The translations under genes were made by a program, and so were the position numbers. From Muribaculaceae bacterium (lineage in GTDB: Bacteria > Bacteroidota > Bacteroidia > Bacteroidales > Muribaculaceae), in contig JAFLTL010000005.1 in assembly GCA_022510505.1 (NCBI GenBank), forward strand, positions 41,908 through 105,907: a DNA stretch of 64,000 nucleotides, read 5' to 3'. Shown here in pieces: positions 53,238 through 62,200 of this stretch. Numbering within the stretch: the stretch's first letter is position 1; each line of letters opens with the position of its first letter. Below the pieces are notes generated by a model that was not told the origin of the DNA, searched no databases, and saw only the letters and a program-made list of their open reading frames with translations.

Positions 53238-53272
53238 AAAGACTGATTGCTTTATTTTAGCTTTCAGTCTTT
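53238..53272 (+). terminator. Intrinsic terminator after the DUF362-kinase operon
   Basis: Arms 53238-53246 (AAAGACTGA) and 53264-53272 (TCAGTCTTT) are perfect, with a 17-base loop, followed by CTTTTATTATAATAAG. It lies 53 bases after the kinase stop. Confidence 0.55.
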
Positions 53273-53481
53273 CTTTTATTATAATAAGATCTGCTATATT
53301 CCGGTAAGTAATCAGAGGTTTACCATTATTAATTATTAATGATGAGACATTTCGATTATTATTTTTTTTGTGATAATTCAAACAAATATTGTTAATGTAA
53401 ATTTATTTATACTGTCACATAAAATGAGACATGATAAAGTTTACTTTGCAAAAAAGTTTAATTACTAAAGAACTACAATAT

Positions 53482-54504
53482 ATGAAATCTAACAGTTTGA
53501 TAAAAAATTCCATTGTCTTGTTTTGTTTGACAGTTGTAGCATGTACAACAAATGAAATAAATGAGCCACAATTGCCAAATCAACCAAATCAACCAAATCA
53601 GCCAAATCAGCCAAATCAGAGTGATGAACCTGAAATCATAGAGGCAAGCATAGGATATAGTTTTGAACTATATGAAACACCTCTGTCGAGAACGTCAGGT
53701 AATGACCTGATTGGATTGGATATTGCAGTACTTCAGGATGGCGAGCCTGAAACTTATGCATGGGGTGTATTCGATGATGTTTCATTATTAAAGGCTAAAT
53801 TTGTGAAAGGATACAAATACAGAATCTCCTTGAACTATTTCCCCGATGCTAAAAATATAGTGTATAATTATCCGAATGGCACTTTCGGAAGTCCTTTTTC
53901 CTACATTTATGAAGCTCATACATATAAATTGAATGAGATCAATTATTTTAAAGGATTTACAGAATCAGGTCCCGGTGGCAACAATCAGGGATTCCTTGTC
54001 AATATGTTTGGTAACCTGGTTCAAAATACATCGGCTGAATACAATCGAGATTTTATCCTTGGAACCTGTCAGCGTTATTTAGGTCAGACCGATTTCATAG
54101 AGATTAATGAAAAGGGGATAAATGTGGAACTCGAGAATTATATGATGGCAATAAAGCTTGAGGTCGAGAATTTCAAATCAGGCAAAATAAGACTGACACT
54201 CGATGATCATGAATTTCAGTTCAGGCCATTTGAGGAAATTGAAGTATTATTTCAGATACCGTTTAAAAGAGGATTAAGGGTCGACTCCTATATCGGAGGA
54301 AGTTTCTCTACCGGTGGAATTAAAGTATATTATGATTCTGACTTAGGTGAATCCTGGCTTCTTGCAACTGCCGGTATTGAATGTAAGAAAAACACCAGGA
54401 TCATTTATAGATTTAATTTGGAGGAAAGAGAAGATGGGAGCATTGGAATAATTATGAAAGACAATGGTCAGATGGATGAGGAAGAACGAAGTTTCTTCGA
54501 TTGA
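53482..54504 (+). CDS. Hypothetical lipoprotein with Asn-Gln-Pro repeat
   Basis: 340 residues from the ATG at 53482, which gives a lipobox (LTVVAC, Cys20). Residues about 30-46 are an (NQP)n-type linker encoded by a 9-bp tandem repeat. The beta-rich body (about 55-340) has no family I recognise; it ends with an acidic tail. Base composition of the gene and the 296 bases before it is clearly more AT-rich than the flanks, as is usual for accessory genes here. The space 53186-53481 holds only a terminator and a direct repeat ATGAGACAT (53342-53350 and 53424-53432). Confidence 0.75.
   Translation: MKSNSLIKNSIVLFCLTVVACTTNEINEPQLPNQPNQPNQPNQPNQSDEPEIIEASIGYSFELYETPLSRTSGNDLIGLDIAVLQDGEPETYAWGVFDDVSLLKAKFVKGYKYRISLNYFPDAKNIVYNYPNGTFGSPFSYIYEAHTYKLNEINYFKGFTESGPGGNNQGFLVNMFGNLVQNTSAEYNRDFILGTCQRYLGQTDFIEINEKGINVELENYMMAIKLEVENFKSGKIRLTLDDHEFQFRPFEEIEVLFQIPFKRGLRVDSYIGGSFSTGGIKVYYDSDLGESWLLATAGIECKKNTRIIYRFNLEEREDGSIGIIMKDNGQMDEEERSFFD
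53575..53619 (+). repeat. 9-bp tandem repeat, five units, in coding frame
   Basis: Five units CCAAATCAA or CCAAATCAG in a row, encoding repeated Pro-Asn-Gln. In-frame number changes would lengthen or shorten the linker without loss of frame. Confidence 0.85.
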
Positions 54505-54517
54505 ATATATGATTTTA

Positions 54518-54525
54518 TAAATTTG
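54518..54525 (+). promoter_or_regulatory. -7 promoter element (TAAATTTG) for the WYL/UDG-like operon
   Basis: TAnnTTTG match 58 bases before the ATG at 54584, leaving a leader of about 50 bases where an autoregulator could bind. Confidence 0.45.
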
Positions 54526-54583
54526 CATTAATGAGGTAAGTAAAAGATATTAGTCTAAATTTAAACCGTTGCATATTTCAGTC

Positions 54584-55480
54584 ATGACGCCTCGTAAAAA
54601 ATATGTCTGGCTAATTGATACTATTCAAAGAGCGGGAAGAATTTCATTTTGTGATCTCTCCCGTCTTTGGGAAGCCGATAAAGCTATTAGTGATTATAAA
54701 CCGCTTCATAGAGCTACTTTCAATAGATGGCGAGAAGCGATAGAAGATTTATATGGCATCAGAATAGAATGTCAGAGAAAAGGAGGCAATTATTACTTTA
54801 TAGAAAATGTTGAGAGTGTTGATGAAAATAAACTGAAACAGTGGCGTCTTGATACATTTAGCATTAGATCAGTTATAAAAGAAGATGTTTCTTTGAAGAA
54901 CCGCATTCTTGTAAATGAGGTGCCCTCGGGGCATGACCATTTGGAAGCGATTTTAAATGCAATGAAGGAAAATCGAAAGGTTAATATTGTCTATAAGCCT
55001 TTTGGACAGAATTCTGATATCCAATATAATCTGGAACCTTATTGTGTCAAGCTTTTTGATAATAGATGGTATGTTTTGGGGAAAACTTCAGGAGAGACGA
55101 AAATTCTGTGTCTCGACAGAATAGAATCATTAGATATCTTAGAAGAAACTTTCTCTCTACCCAAGAATTTTAATGCCTCGCATTATTTTTCCAATTATTA
55201 TGGTGTTGTTTTGGATGAAAATGTCAATCATCAGAGAATCGTTATCCAAGCAAATAAACAAAGCAAAGAATATATTAAATCCCTGCCTTTACATCCTTCG
55301 CAACGTTTGCTTGAAGATAGTGAGAATTTTGCTGACTTTGAACTTTACTTGGCTCCGACTTATGATTTCATAATGAAACTTCTCCAACATGGAGCAATGG
55401 TGGAAGTTTTAAAACCGGAGTCACTCCGTCAAGTCATAAATGGATGGATTCGGGATTTGAATGAGATGTATGATATTTGA
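54584..55480 (+). CDS. WYL-domain transcriptional regulator
   Basis: 298 residues from the ATG at 54584 (the frame opens with a TTG at 54569). N-terminal winged helix-turn-helix (about 1-75; RKKYVWLIDTIQRAGRISFCDLSRLW, HRATFNRWREAIEDLYGIRIEC). The WYL domain (about 110-195) has AMKENRKVNIVYKPFG, the LEPYCVKLFDNRWYVLGK signature and CLDRIESLDIL, and a WCX domain ends the protein (about 210-298). WYL domains sense ligands, probably nucleic acid or nucleotides, and such regulators often repress phage-defence operons (BrxR, CapW). The next gene starts 6 bases after its stop, so it is likely to control that gene and itself. Confidence 0.9.
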   Translation: MTPRKKYVWLIDTIQRAGRISFCDLSRLWEADKAISDYKPLHRATFNRWREAIEDLYGIRIECQRKGGNYYFIENVESVDENKLKQWRLDTFSIRSVIKEDVSLKNRILVNEVPSGHDHLEAILNAMKENRKVNIVYKPFGQNSDIQYNLEPYCVKLFDNRWYVLGKTSGETKILCLDRIESLDILEETFSLPKNFNASHYFSNYYGVVLDENVNHQRIVIQANKQSKEYIKSLPLHPSQRLLEDSENFADFELYLAPTYDFIMKLLQHGAMVEVLKPESLRQVINGWIRDLNEMYDI

Positions 55481-55486
55481 CTAAAA

Positions 55487-56383
55487 ATGTTGCTGATGAA
55501 AAAGATAGACTTTAAATTAATTCCTGAAATAGACTTGAACGATCGCTTGGTGAATCTTTATGGAAGCCATTTGCCAGCTCTTTATGTGGAGATGGAAAAA
55601 ATCTATTCCAACAACAAGCTCTCCATTAAACCGGCTGCTCCGTTATTATTAGAATTATCCGATGAAGGAGAATTCCCTTATGAAAGTGGTGAATTGAAGG
55701 TGATGATTTTCGGAAGAGAAAACAATAATTGGAATGACAAGGGAAACAGAAAGGATCCATCCATATATACCGACTATGGGACTTACAATTTTCATTTGGA
55801 AAATAGTGACGATGTCTTGACTGAAATCAGGGGAAAACATGCCGATGAGAATGGAAATCCGTTGCCACTTGATCAAGAAATATATGGCTTAACCGATATT
55901 TATTGGGATTATTGCTACAATCCAAAGGCTTCTAAGACTCCGTTTACAAAAAGAATGATCCAGTTTGTTAAAGAATTAGAAGATAAGACAGGGAAAAAGA
56001 TAGGTTTGGTTTGGAATAACTTGTACAAAATAGGCCGTGGCGGTGAGGGTACAGGCAACTGTTGCGGTTTCTCTCCTCAGTATATTCAAACAGTGGAAAG
56101 GGAAACTTTTGATGTTGTGAAAAAGGAGATTGAAATTCTTCGCCCCGATGTAATCATTTTTATGACCGGAACAAAAGCCGACAATGTCATCAAAGAAAAG
56201 TTGGGAATAACAGATGAATTTAAAACAATAGATCCTGAACTTCCGAACCTTCTTAAACTACGCATCCAGGGTGTTGAATATGCTGTACGCACAATTCATC
56301 CCTCTCGGAAAAGCAATGAAGAATTCAGTCGTTATTCTAACACAATTATAAATGACATTAAACGTCATTTTAAGATTAAATAA
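55487..56383 (+). CDS. Divergent uracil-DNA-glycosylase-like protein
   Basis: 298 residues (start at 55487 or the ATG at 55496). No assigned family by name, but it has the outline of a UDG-superfamily fold. A beta-strand with the loop VMIFGRENNNW (72-82) corresponds in place to the GQDPY loop, LVWNNLYKIGR follows a helix in the middle, RPDVIIFMTG (about 218-227) is a strand and loop before the end, and AVRTIHPSR (HPS at 271-273) matches the C-terminal HPS loop. The Asp/Asn of classical family 1 enzymes is not obvious, so activity on uracil is uncertain. Cysteines GNCCGF occur mid-protein. Tight linkage to a WYL regulator in an AT-rich segment suggests a regulated, possibly defensive, nucleic-acid function. 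Confidence 0.65.
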   Translation: MLLMKKIDFKLIPEIDLNDRLVNLYGSHLPALYVEMEKIYSNNKLSIKPAAPLLLELSDEGEFPYESGELKVMIFGRENNNWNDKGNRKDPSIYTDYGTYNFHLENSDDVLTEIRGKHADENGNPLPLDQEIYGLTDIYWDYCYNPKASKTPFTKRMIQFVKELEDKTGKKIGLVWNNLYKIGRGGEGTGNCCGFSPQYIQTVERETFDVVKKEIEILRPDVIIFMTGTKADNVIKEKLGITDEFKTIDPELPNLLKLRIQGVEYAVRTIHPSRKSNEEFSRYSNTIINDIKRHFKIK

Positions 56384-56395
56384 TCTGAAAAATAT

Positions 56396-56403
56396 TAATT
56401 TTG
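56396..56403 (+). promoter_or_regulatory. -7 promoter element (TAATTTTG)
   Basis: TAnnTTTG match 33 bases before the ATG at 56436, so the Asp-box gene probably has its own promoter. Confidence 0.45.
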
Positions 56404-56435
56404 CTGAAGTTAATAAATTCTTTAGATACAGAAAG

Positions 56436-56777
56436 ATGGGTCAAATGATTGAATTAGGTCGGGAGTTATTGAGAATAAATTCGGCAAAAAACACGGTTGA
56501 GTATTCAAAAGATGGCAGAAACTGGATTCAAAGAGGACCAACATTTAATAGGGGAATATTGAGGGACTTGTGTCTCTTCGGCCAATATGTTTATGCAGCA
56601 TCTTCAAAAGGTGTGTATTTTTCGAAGGATAAAGGATTAAATTGGTGGCCCAAAACAGTCACACCAATTTATGGTGAATTTCAGTCTCTGATGGTCTCTG
56701 GCACTCAATTGTATGCTGTTACCTCTAAAGGTACTTATTATTCAAAAGATGGGGGTGTAAACTGGATTAGGACTTGA
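56436..56777 (+). CDS. Small Asp-box (BNR) repeat protein
   Basis: 113 residues from the ATG at 56436. Three Asp-box motifs (S-x-D-x-G-x-x-W type): SKDGRNW (24-30), SKDKGLNW (63-70) and SKDGGVNW (103-110), spaced about 40 residues apart, i.e. roughly three blades of a beta-propeller. Full sialidase or photosystem-assembly-like propellers have six or seven blades, so it would need to oligomerise or is a fragment of that fold. Similar short proteins occur in Bacteroidales from memory. No signal peptide, so cytoplasmic. Function unknown. Confidence 0.75.
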   Translation: MGQMIELGRELLRINSAKNTVEYSKDGRNWIQRGPTFNRGILRDLCLFGQYVYAASSKGVYFSKDKGLNWWPKTVTPIYGEFQSLMVSGTQLYAVTSKGTYYSKDGGVNWIRT

Positions 56778-56786
56778 AATTTTTTT

Positions 56787-56794
56787 TATTTTTG
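56787..56794 (+). promoter_or_regulatory. -7 promoter element (TATTTTTG)
   Basis: TAnnTTTG match 63 bases before the ATG at 56858; it follows a run of T. Confidence 0.35.
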
Positions 56795-56857
56795 TGAGTG
56801 AATCGGTAACTGGTGTTCACTTTTTATGTTAGAAATAAAGTAAAAAAACATATAATT

Positions 56858-57928
56858 ATGAAAAACACAATATCCTGGATAACAATAGGCCTCATCTTAT
56901 TCATTATCCTAATGGCTGTGTTGGTTTTTACGGATTATCTTGAGGCCGGCCTAACTGTAATCATCGCGGTTGTATCTGCCGTTATAGGTGCTCTTATTTC
57001 AATGTTTATAACTGATCAGCAATTAAAGAATCAGTCTAAACATGGTCTTCAGGTTCAAAAGAATAGTAAAGTATATGAGGAAAGACTCGATGTTTATAAA
57101 AACTATTTAAATACGGTCGGGGATGTTTTATTGCAAAAACCACAAAGACTGTCGGATAATGAAATTTTGAAGCTTGAATTTGCAACTGCCTTGTTGGGGT
57201 TGCACACGAACGGGAGGAATCTTGAATTTATTTCCGAGAAGATTAAGAATATTATAAGCAATTATAACCGTTCTAACGCCCCAGTAATAAGTGAAGATCT
57301 GATTTCTGACTTGTTAGAAATTGTTGAACAATTGAAAAATCAACTTTACCAGGATGAAAAAGATAACGAAACTTTGAAAAGTTTGGTTATAGATGAAAAA
57401 GCACTCAGAACTATAAGTAATAATTTTAATGATGCTTATGATGTTGAACCGAATTTAGAACAAAGTCCTGTGACCAACGATTCCATTGAGAAGAAGTTGC
57501 CGGATGATAGGATTTTTAAACTTGATAAATGGGATAAGGCAGTTGATAAATGGAAGCAGGATGGTTGGCTGATCTGGGAAGGATGGAAGAGCGATCCAAA
57601 TAATCAGGCTTTCTCGGTTCACAGAGGTGATGATAAACCAGGCGAGATAAAAACTGCTATACGTGGCTTCCGACCAAGCATTGCCGTGCGCTACGGCGAT
57701 GATAAGGATTTTGCGACCGAAATAATAATGAATCCACCAACTTTTGTCAAGAATTCTAAGAAACAGTCATGGTTATGGTGGACCGATGATGATATAATAG
57801 GCGAAAAAGATCATTTGGCCGAGGAAATGGAACGAAACGAAAACCTGCAAGCTTTCTTGATAGAACTGGTTGAAGATGGTATACAGCGGATCAAAAAGTG
57901 GGATAATAAGATTAAAATGAATGACTGA
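56858..57928 (+). CDS. Two-TM membrane protein with unrecognised Trp-rich domain
   Basis: 356 residues from the ATG at 56858. Two TM helices (about 7-27 and 32-52) form a hairpin; the rest is soluble and probably cytoplasmic. Residues 55-185 are helical and charged (KVYEERLDVYKNYL..., KLEFATALLGLH). The C-terminal domain (about 225-345) is rich in Trp and acidic residues (KWKQDGWLIWEGWKSD, QSWLWWTDDDI, AIRGFRPSIAVRYGDDKDFATEIIMNPP). No family recognised. Membrane anchor plus soluble domain in an accessory segment is a layout seen in effectors, but that is speculation. Convergent with the TolC gene, 2 bases apart. Confidence 0.72.
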   Translation: MKNTISWITIGLILFIILMAVLVFTDYLEAGLTVIIAVVSAVIGALISMFITDQQLKNQSKHGLQVQKNSKVYEERLDVYKNYLNTVGDVLLQKPQRLSDNEILKLEFATALLGLHTNGRNLEFISEKIKNIISNYNRSNAPVISEDLISDLLEIVEQLKNQLYQDEKDNETLKSLVIDEKALRTISNNFNDAYDVEPNLEQSPVTNDSIEKKLPDDRIFKLDKWDKAVDKWKQDGWLIWEGWKSDPNNQAFSVHRGDDKPGEIKTAIRGFRPSIAVRYGDDKDFATEIIMNPPTFVKNSKKQSWLWWTDDDIIGEKDHLAEEMERNENLQAFLIELVEDGIQRIKKWDNKIKMND

Positions 57929-57930
57929 TG

Positions 57931-59232
57931 TCATAACATCCCGACACTTCGGAGGTAGTTCACTTCGTTTATCTTAAATTGGGTTTTGGCTTCGATTAAA
58001 TTGGAATAGGAGGACTGCCATTGTGACTGTGCTTCAAGAAGGTCGGTCAATGTCATCAATCCAACCTGATATTGTTCGGTTATCGCATTTAAATTACTTT
58101 TGGCTTCGTTCAAGGCTTTGTTGGCTGTGGTAATAAGTTCATAACCTGTTATATAGTTGTTGTAGGCTTGACGGGATTGTAATTCCATCAGCTTGCGGTT
58201 CTTTTCATGAGAAAGAATCGCATTCTCCACCTCAAACTTTGCTTTCTTAACTTTTTTATAGCCTTCTCCCCAGTGGAAAACAGGAATGGATACCGACACG
58301 GCTCCAACAAAACCGCGATAATCAATTGACTGAGTGAATGGATAGAAGGAGCCGTCCTCGAGTGGTGTATAGCTGGTCATTTTCATGTTCCCGAAGGCAT
58401 TCCAACCTATTTGCATTCCAACTGTGGGCAAAAAATCCGACAAAGCCATTTTAACATCAAGTTTCTTTGCCTCTATATTTCTCTCGAGCAAACTCACCTC
58501 TGGTCGATTCTCTATTCCCCAATATTTGTCATTAGGTTCTCCTAAGGTCTCGATGTTTTCAGTTGGGATGACCGGTTCATTTTCCTCTACTCCGATAATT
58601 CGGCAGATTGCCATACGACATAAGTCGGCACCTGTTTCGGCCTGCTTAAGATTATATTGTAACTCTGATCTGCGTGACTCAACTCTTTTTACATTCAATT
58701 CGGTTGTAAAGCCTAACTCATAGGCCGAAAGAGTATAGTCGAAGATGGAATCCAGCTGGGTAATATAGGAATTAATCATGTCTATTTTAGACAAAACGGC
58801 AACATACATCCAATAACTTTTCTCAGCTTCGGCTACTATGTCCATTCGTATTGCTTCATATTGATCTTGAGATACTTTCTGTCCGATCCTGGCTAATTTA
58901 TTGCCGGTGATTATCTTTCCGCCTGTGTAGATCGGTTGGGTCAGACTGATACCTGCCATGTAGACTCCACGCATCTGCATTTCCATTGCAGCTCCCATGG
59001 AGGGATTGGGTGTGAGATAGAACGCACCGCCGTTGATATCGAATTTTGGGAAAAACGCGCTTCTGGCAATTCCTTTGTCTAAATTGGCCTGGATAATGTG
59101 ATTCTGAGCAATCCTGATATCTTCATCGTTCTGAAGAGCCATCTCGCGACATTCCTGAAGCGACAACTCGAGTGCATTCAGCGACATAGAAGTCACGAGA
59201 CAAAGAATAGATATTATAGATTTTATTTTCAT
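57931..59232 (-). CDS. TolC family outer-membrane efflux protein
   Basis: 433 residues with a signal peptide (about 1-20). Two repeats of the outer-membrane efflux protein fold with long alpha-helices: LSLQECREMALQNDEDIRIAQNHI at the start and AYELGFTTELNVKRVESRRSEL plus QYQVGLMTLTDLLEAQSQWQSSYSNLIEAKTQFKINE near each repeat end. It forms the trimeric outer-membrane channel of the RND pump. It overlaps the RND gene by 4 bases and is the last gene of the operon. Confidence 0.94.
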   Translation of the reverse strand: MKIKSIISILCLVTSMSLNALELSLQECREMALQNDEDIRIAQNHIIQANLDKGIARSAFFPKFDINGGAFYLTPNPSMGAAMEMQMRGVYMAGISLTQPIYTGGKIITGNKLARIGQKVSQDQYEAIRMDIVAEAEKSYWMYVAVLSKIDMINSYITQLDSIFDYTLSAYELGFTTELNVKRVESRRSELQYNLKQAETGADLCRMAICRIIGVEENEPVIPTENIETLGEPNDKYWGIENRPEVSLLERNIEAKKLDVKMALSDFLPTVGMQIGWNAFGNMKMTSYTPLEDGSFYPFTQSIDYRGFVGAVSVSIPVFHWGEGYKKVKKAKFEVENAILSHEKNRKLMELQSRQAYNNYITGYELITTANKALNEAKSNLNAITEQYQVGLMTLTDLLEAQSQWQSSYSNLIEAKTQFKINEVNYLRSVGML

Positions 59233-62200
59233 CGTTTGCCGGCTTTGACTTTGAACAATAAGGAATAAAGGACCGGAAGGAACAGCAGCGTCACCAAAGT
59301 TCCTATCAATAAACCTCCGATAACTGTCACTGCCAACGGACCATACATCGGGTCACTAACTAAAGGCAACATTCCTGCAACCGTTGTCAGAGAAGCCAGA
59401 AGAACAGGTCGGACACGCGAAAGAGTCGCCTGCACTATTGCCGGGAAAAGATCCAGGCGCTCACCGGTGCTCAGGGCATTGATTTCATCTACCAGGACAA
59501 TGGCGTTTTTCATCATCATGCCAACCAATCCCATCAGCCCCAGAATAGCAAGGAACGTAAAGGGTGTTTGCGTCAATATCAGCGCAGGGACGATTCCGCA
59601 AAGAACAAACGGAAAACAAAGAATGATGACGGCAAGTTTTCTCCAATCATTAAATAAAAGCAGGAGTACTACTATCAAGATGACAATCATCACAGGTAGA
59701 TTCTGCATTACTTTCCCCATAGCATCATCGGCGACTTCACTTTCTCCCACGAATCTCATAGCATAACCCTGCGGGAGTTTTATTTTCTCTATGAGAGGTT
59801 TTACCGATTTTAGAAGTTTATCAGGTGTCGCATCGATGTTATATGGGTCGGGGTCACATTCTACTTGAAGTGCTCTTTGACCGTTATAGCGGTAAATGAG
59901 CGATTCATCAAGAACAGTTGTTATGCTGTCGACACAATTGGCTAAAGTAGTTGTGAAGAACAATTTCTTTTGGACGTCCTCTTTCTTAACCGATCCTCTC
60001 ATAATTCCCTCCATGTCATTCTGAGAAAGATTTAGGTTCATCATTGTCCAAACGGGCAGGTTGGAAAGATCTTTCAGTCGTTCTCCATTAAAATCTCTCA
60101 TTACTATGTTGATTGGAATGAGATTTTCCTTGTCGCTGATGACTCCCACAGTGTAACCGTCGGTTGCAGCCATCAACGCGTTGCCGACATCCTCACGATT
60201 CACTCCTGCGCGTGCTGCCGATTGGGCCGAATATCCTATTGCAAGTTGTCGGCTTGGTGTGTTCCAGTTGGTTTGCACCGTATAGGGATCCACATAGGGA
60301 GAGTTACGCATTATCCCGGCGGCTATCTCTCCGAGCCGACGGAGTTCATCGGCATTTGGACCTGTGAATTCCACTTCCACAAGATGGGAAGACGAAACTG
60401 AAAAATTATATTTTCTGGCTCGGATATAAGCCTCGGGTGCTATGATACGGAGCCGGGATGTCAAATCTTTTGATAGTCGCTGCACAGCATGATAGTCGGT
60501 ACATTGAACAATAAATTCGGCATAATCATCGCCACCCTCGGGTATGGGGCGAACAAGACAATATCTTCCAGGTGCACCACCCAGACTTATTGCCACATTC
60601 CTGACATCCTTTTCTTTCATTAAAGTGTCCGACAACTCCAGCATCCTTTTCCGCACAGCATCGGGATTGCTTTCGGATGGGAAGTAACATTCAAGCACAA
60701 ACTGGTCGTAGTTAAAGTCGGGAAAGAATACGTTTTTCACCAGCAGGATTCCTCCTCCTGCTCCGGCTAGGAGCATAACTGCGCAACAAACTGCAATTAC
60801 TTTATGACCTATGAGATATTCCACTATTCCTTTCACCACTTTCTGGATCCTGTTTAATGGTGGTTGGGCAGCTATGTCTCCTTTTATATCAGTAGGGTCA
60901 AGCCATCGGTCGGCACAAACGGGTACCTGAACCAGTGCAAGTAGCCAACTGACAAGAAGACTCACACAAATCACAAGAAACAAATCACCTGCAAACTCAC
61001 CTACAGTGCCGTTAGTCAAAAATATAGGTAAGAATGTTGCGGCTGCTATTATTGTCGCGCCCAAAAGAGGCATGGCAGTCTGGCGCCCAATTCTGTGGAG
61101 ATAGACCGTTTTGGGCAGACCTCTCTTGCGGTCGACCATAATCCCGTCCATGATTACAACGGCATTGTCGACAAGCATCCCCATGGCAATGATAAATGCA
61201 CCCAGTGAGATTCTCTGCAATGTGGTTCCTAAAGATGAGAGAATGGGGAAGGAGAGAAGTACTGTGAGCATGAGGCCGAATCCTATGATAAGACCCGATT
61301 TCCATCCCATGGCTATCATCAGGACAATGATAACAATCAAAACCGATTCTATCAGATTTATAATAAACGATGAAACAGCTTCATTCACTTGGTCGGGTTG
61401 GAAAAATTCTTTGTTAATGGTGAGTCCAACCGGTAAACGGGAAAGCGTGTTGCCAACAACTTTGTCGACCTCGGCGCCTACATCGGGTACAACGGCCGAA
61501 TTCTCCAAAGCAACCATTAACACTACAGCCGGTTCTCCATTAATATAAAAACCGCCGGTGGATGCCGGTGCTTCATGCCGACTTATCTTAGCAATATCTC
61601 CGATTCTAATTTTTCTTCCGTCGGGTAAATTGAGAACTATATCGGAGATTTCATCCACACTGGAGGCTCCTTTACTGACATTTATAAAGAGACGATCATC
61701 TCCGTTGTCAATTCTTCCCGCATTAATAGCCTTCGTTGAAGATTGTAGGGATTGGGCCACTAGCATTGGTAACATCCCGTTCTGGTGAATCTGTTCCGGA
61801 GTAAATGCAATATCAATGACTTCTCTTTGAAGTCCTCCGATCATGACTCGTTTGACACCTTTCACCGCGAGAATGTCATTTTTGAGTGCCTTGGAAAACG
61901 TTTCCAGTTCCTTTATTTCATATCCCTCTCCACTAAGAGAATAGAAAATCCCATAGACATCCATCATGTCATCTATAACAATCGGACTCATTACTCCGGG
62001 AGGAAGCAAGAGCTCCGTGTCATGGACCTTTCGGCGAACCAAATCGAAATGCTGTTCAACCTCATCGATGGGTGTCTCGAAGTTGAATTCTATCTGAATT
62101 AAAGCTTGCCCCGGTTTTACAGTGCTTGAAATTTTTTTAACATCGGGAAGAGCCCTAAGTTGCTCCTCCATTACTGTCACTATGTCTTTCTCCACTCTTT

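Noticed and set aside
53172..53381. 69-residue minus-strand ORF
   Set aside because: It overlaps the kinase gene end and the terminator at 53238-53272, with low-complexity Lys/Asn/Ile composition typical of AT-rich non-coding DNA.
53575..53619. Short tandem repeats as a CRISPR-like array
   Set aside because: Units are 9 bases with no spacers and are in frame within a coding region.
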